From assembly GCA_037178625.1 (NCBI GenBank), contig JAWZXG010000127.1, forward strand, positions 1 through 10,112: 10,112 nt of DNA. The letters run 5' to 3'. Position numbers and translations under genes: made by a program. Below, piece by piece: positions 8,468 through 10,112 of this stretch; within the stretch, counting starts at the first letter, position 1, and the number at the start of each line of letters is the position of its first letter. The notes below the pieces were generated by a model. That model made no database searches. It was not told where the DNA came from and worked only from the letters and a program-made list of their open reading frames with translations. Source of the stretch: Skeletonema tropicum (taxonomy: Eukaryota; Bacillariophyta; Thalassiosirophyceae; Thalassiosirales; Thalassiosiraceae).

Positions 8468-9469
8468 AATCCGACTACAATACTGAATACTGGGCCCCAG
8501 ATCCAGATCGACAATCCAAATCCATCCAATATAAACACAGCTCGGCCTCCGTAGATAGATAGCAATGACAATGACACAACCATTCGAATCCTCGTCTCAA
8601 GCGCTATCAATTAATACAATAATCACACACTCCTAGACGATCAGCACCGTCCATGACAATAATTATTGTTACGTGCGAGATTCCAAAATACTCTGCTGTA
8701 TAGATCGGCGATACCATGATGATCACTGCTCGGCCAAGGCCCTTGCAAGACACTGCTGTAGATCAGATGAGATTCATTCTAGCTTGATTGGTCGAAGATC
8801 TCAAAAAGCGACCGCTAAGGAAGGATGAGTTCCAGACAGTTGGTACGGACGAAGATCCATAGTCAATAGAGTTCCTCGCTATCGTACCGCTCAGCCCTCA
8901 CACAAGACACTTCCTTTACTGGATGAGCAGAAGGTTGGTATGGACTCATCAAACGCTTCGCTGAAGACACTTAACGTAGATCAGGTAAGATCAATGAATT
9001 GTTGGCACGCTACGCTGGCGAGTGGGTGATTGGTTGGTACGAGTACGAGTAGCATTATTAGCATGGTTCGTTGTGGTTGTGATGGTGTTGAGTGTTGGTG
9101 AGTGATTGAGAAGGTGAGTGAATGATGATGTCGCACCATCACAAAAAGATCCAAAACATCAACACACAACTAACACCGCACCATGGCTACTACACTATCG
9201 TTCCAACCAATCACCCGCTCGCCACAATGAACCAATCATGAACACATCGATGATAAAGGAAGTGTGTTGTGCGAGGGCCGAGCTCTGTTAATTAACTATG
9301 GATCTTCCATGTGCCAACTGTCTGGATCACACTCCTCCTCCTTTAACGTTCTTCAGCGCAGCGTTGGATGCGTCCGTGCCAACCTATCATTGACGGCACT
9401 GCATTGAAGGGAGTGTGTTTGGCGAGGGCCCCTGCCCGAGCACTGTTTATTATTGGATGCGCTGGTGCC

Positions 9470-9472
9470 AAA
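9470..9472. other. Copy-5 variant: A2 to A3
   Basis: GTGCCAACTG in the other copies reads GTGCCAAACTG here, inside one of the conserved GTGCCAAC motifs. Confidence 0.9.
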
Positions 9473-9905
9473 CTGTCTGGAGCCCGCCGCATTAAAGTGG
9501 TCGCTTTTTGAGATCGAGCTGTGATTATTAGTGTGGATCTTCGCCTCCGTCCTTCACAGTATTTGCGAGGGCCTTGACATTTTGACGGCGGCAGTGGTAA
9601 TGCTGATTATGGTACTAATCGATAGAGCTTGAGGAGACGATTCCAGCGGTGGTCAATGTGTCAAATTGGATTATTACTTGGACTCTATTGGTGGAATTAT
9701 CTATGTCAAGCCAGATGATTTGGCCGAGCTCTAACTGTTACCCCGTTTTTAACCGGATCGATTGGATGGCAACAGATCGATATTTGGCCATGGTAATATC
9801 AACGATCGATAGAGCTAGATGAGAGCTTTCCAAAACGACACTCATCGTCTTCATTGGACGGGGAGAAGCCAAGATATTGACGAAGAATTGAATTGAAATT
9901 GAATT

Positions 9906-10112
9906 ATGATGACCCAACCGCGACCGTCTCGAACTCTACGCCCTCCACAAACAATCCGTCAGCGGAGAGGAGACACAAACAACCACCTCAGGATATCAGC
10001 TCGTCATGCTGCATCTGTACTTCGGAATCAACGCAAGAGGCATTCATCAACAATGAGACGGGGGATTGGTGGAAGAGGAAGTGGTGGCGGCAACAGCAAC
10101 GGAGGAGGAGGA
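9906..10112 (+). CDS. Hypothetical basic, Gly-rich protein, partial (copy 5)
   Basis: The first 69 codons are present and match the other copies. The window ends inside the GGA-encoded Gly run, so the C-terminal 36 residues lie outside. It is truncated by the window and not by mutation. Confidence 0.28.
   Translation, partial: MMTQPRPSRTLRPPQTIRQRRGDTNNHLRISARHAASVLRNQRKRHSSTMRRGIGGRGSGGGNSNGGGG

Larger units (their letters stand above)
8296..9904. repeat. Foldback, copy 5
   Basis: This is the same structure as copy 1. All four copy-5 differences (8327, 8458-8462, 8467, 9470-9472) fall inside it. The extra A at 9470-9472 lies within the block equivalent to 1196-1207, so it would put a one-base bulge in a 12-bp pairing. 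No gene is recognised in it. Confidence 0.86.
8271..10112. repeat. Tandem unit, copy 5 (partial, cut by window end)
   Basis: This unit corresponds to bases 1-1839 of copy 1. It carries four differences: an inserted T at 8327, a G4 run grown to G5 at 8458-8462, a C-to-G change at 8467 that creates TCTAGA, and an A2 run grown to A3 at 9470-9472. It is the most divergent copy. The window stops inside its GGA repeat, so the array continues beyond this edge. Confidence 0.97.

Overview
The whole window is one tandem array of a single unit of about 2.07 kb. There are four complete copies (2067, 2067, 2067 and 2069 bp) and a fifth cut off by the window end. Copies 1-3 look identical by eye. Copy 4 differs by two single-base insertions, and the visible part of copy 5 by three insertions and one substitution. 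No recognisable housekeeping gene, rRNA, tRNA, transposase, replication gene or CRISPR array is present.

Each unit has two parts. About 1.6 kb (positions 26-1631 of copy 1) is a very large, degenerate foldback. The left half (about 26-815) is the diverged reverse complement of the right half (about 862-1631), with a short loop near 816-861. I followed at least ten nested, colinear complementary blocks by hand, up to 17/17 and 21/22 matched bases. Direct sub-repeats lie inside the arms. The remaining 435 bp start just beyond the outer end of the foldback. They hold one ATG-initiated 105-codon open frame (1633-1950) with an Arg-rich start, a Gly-rich middle and an acidic/His-containing end, then a cytosine-free stretch and an AT-rich tail that leads into the next unit.

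The base composition, GATA- and GGA-type microsatellites, lack of Shine-Dalgarno-spaced genes and lack of bacterial-type coding density suggest a eukaryotic nuclear or extrachromosomal element. A microbial alga such as a diatom is a guess and is not proven. The main explanations are (a) a satellite array whose monomer contains a foldback element, (b) a small circular DNA read several times around by a long-read assembler, or present as a natural head-to-tail multimer, or (c) a DNA copy of a rod-folding circular RNA. The sequence alone does not decide between them. The giant foldback joined to a small basic ORF, repeated head to tail, is the part that deserves follow-up. The ORF may be no more than a chance open frame.
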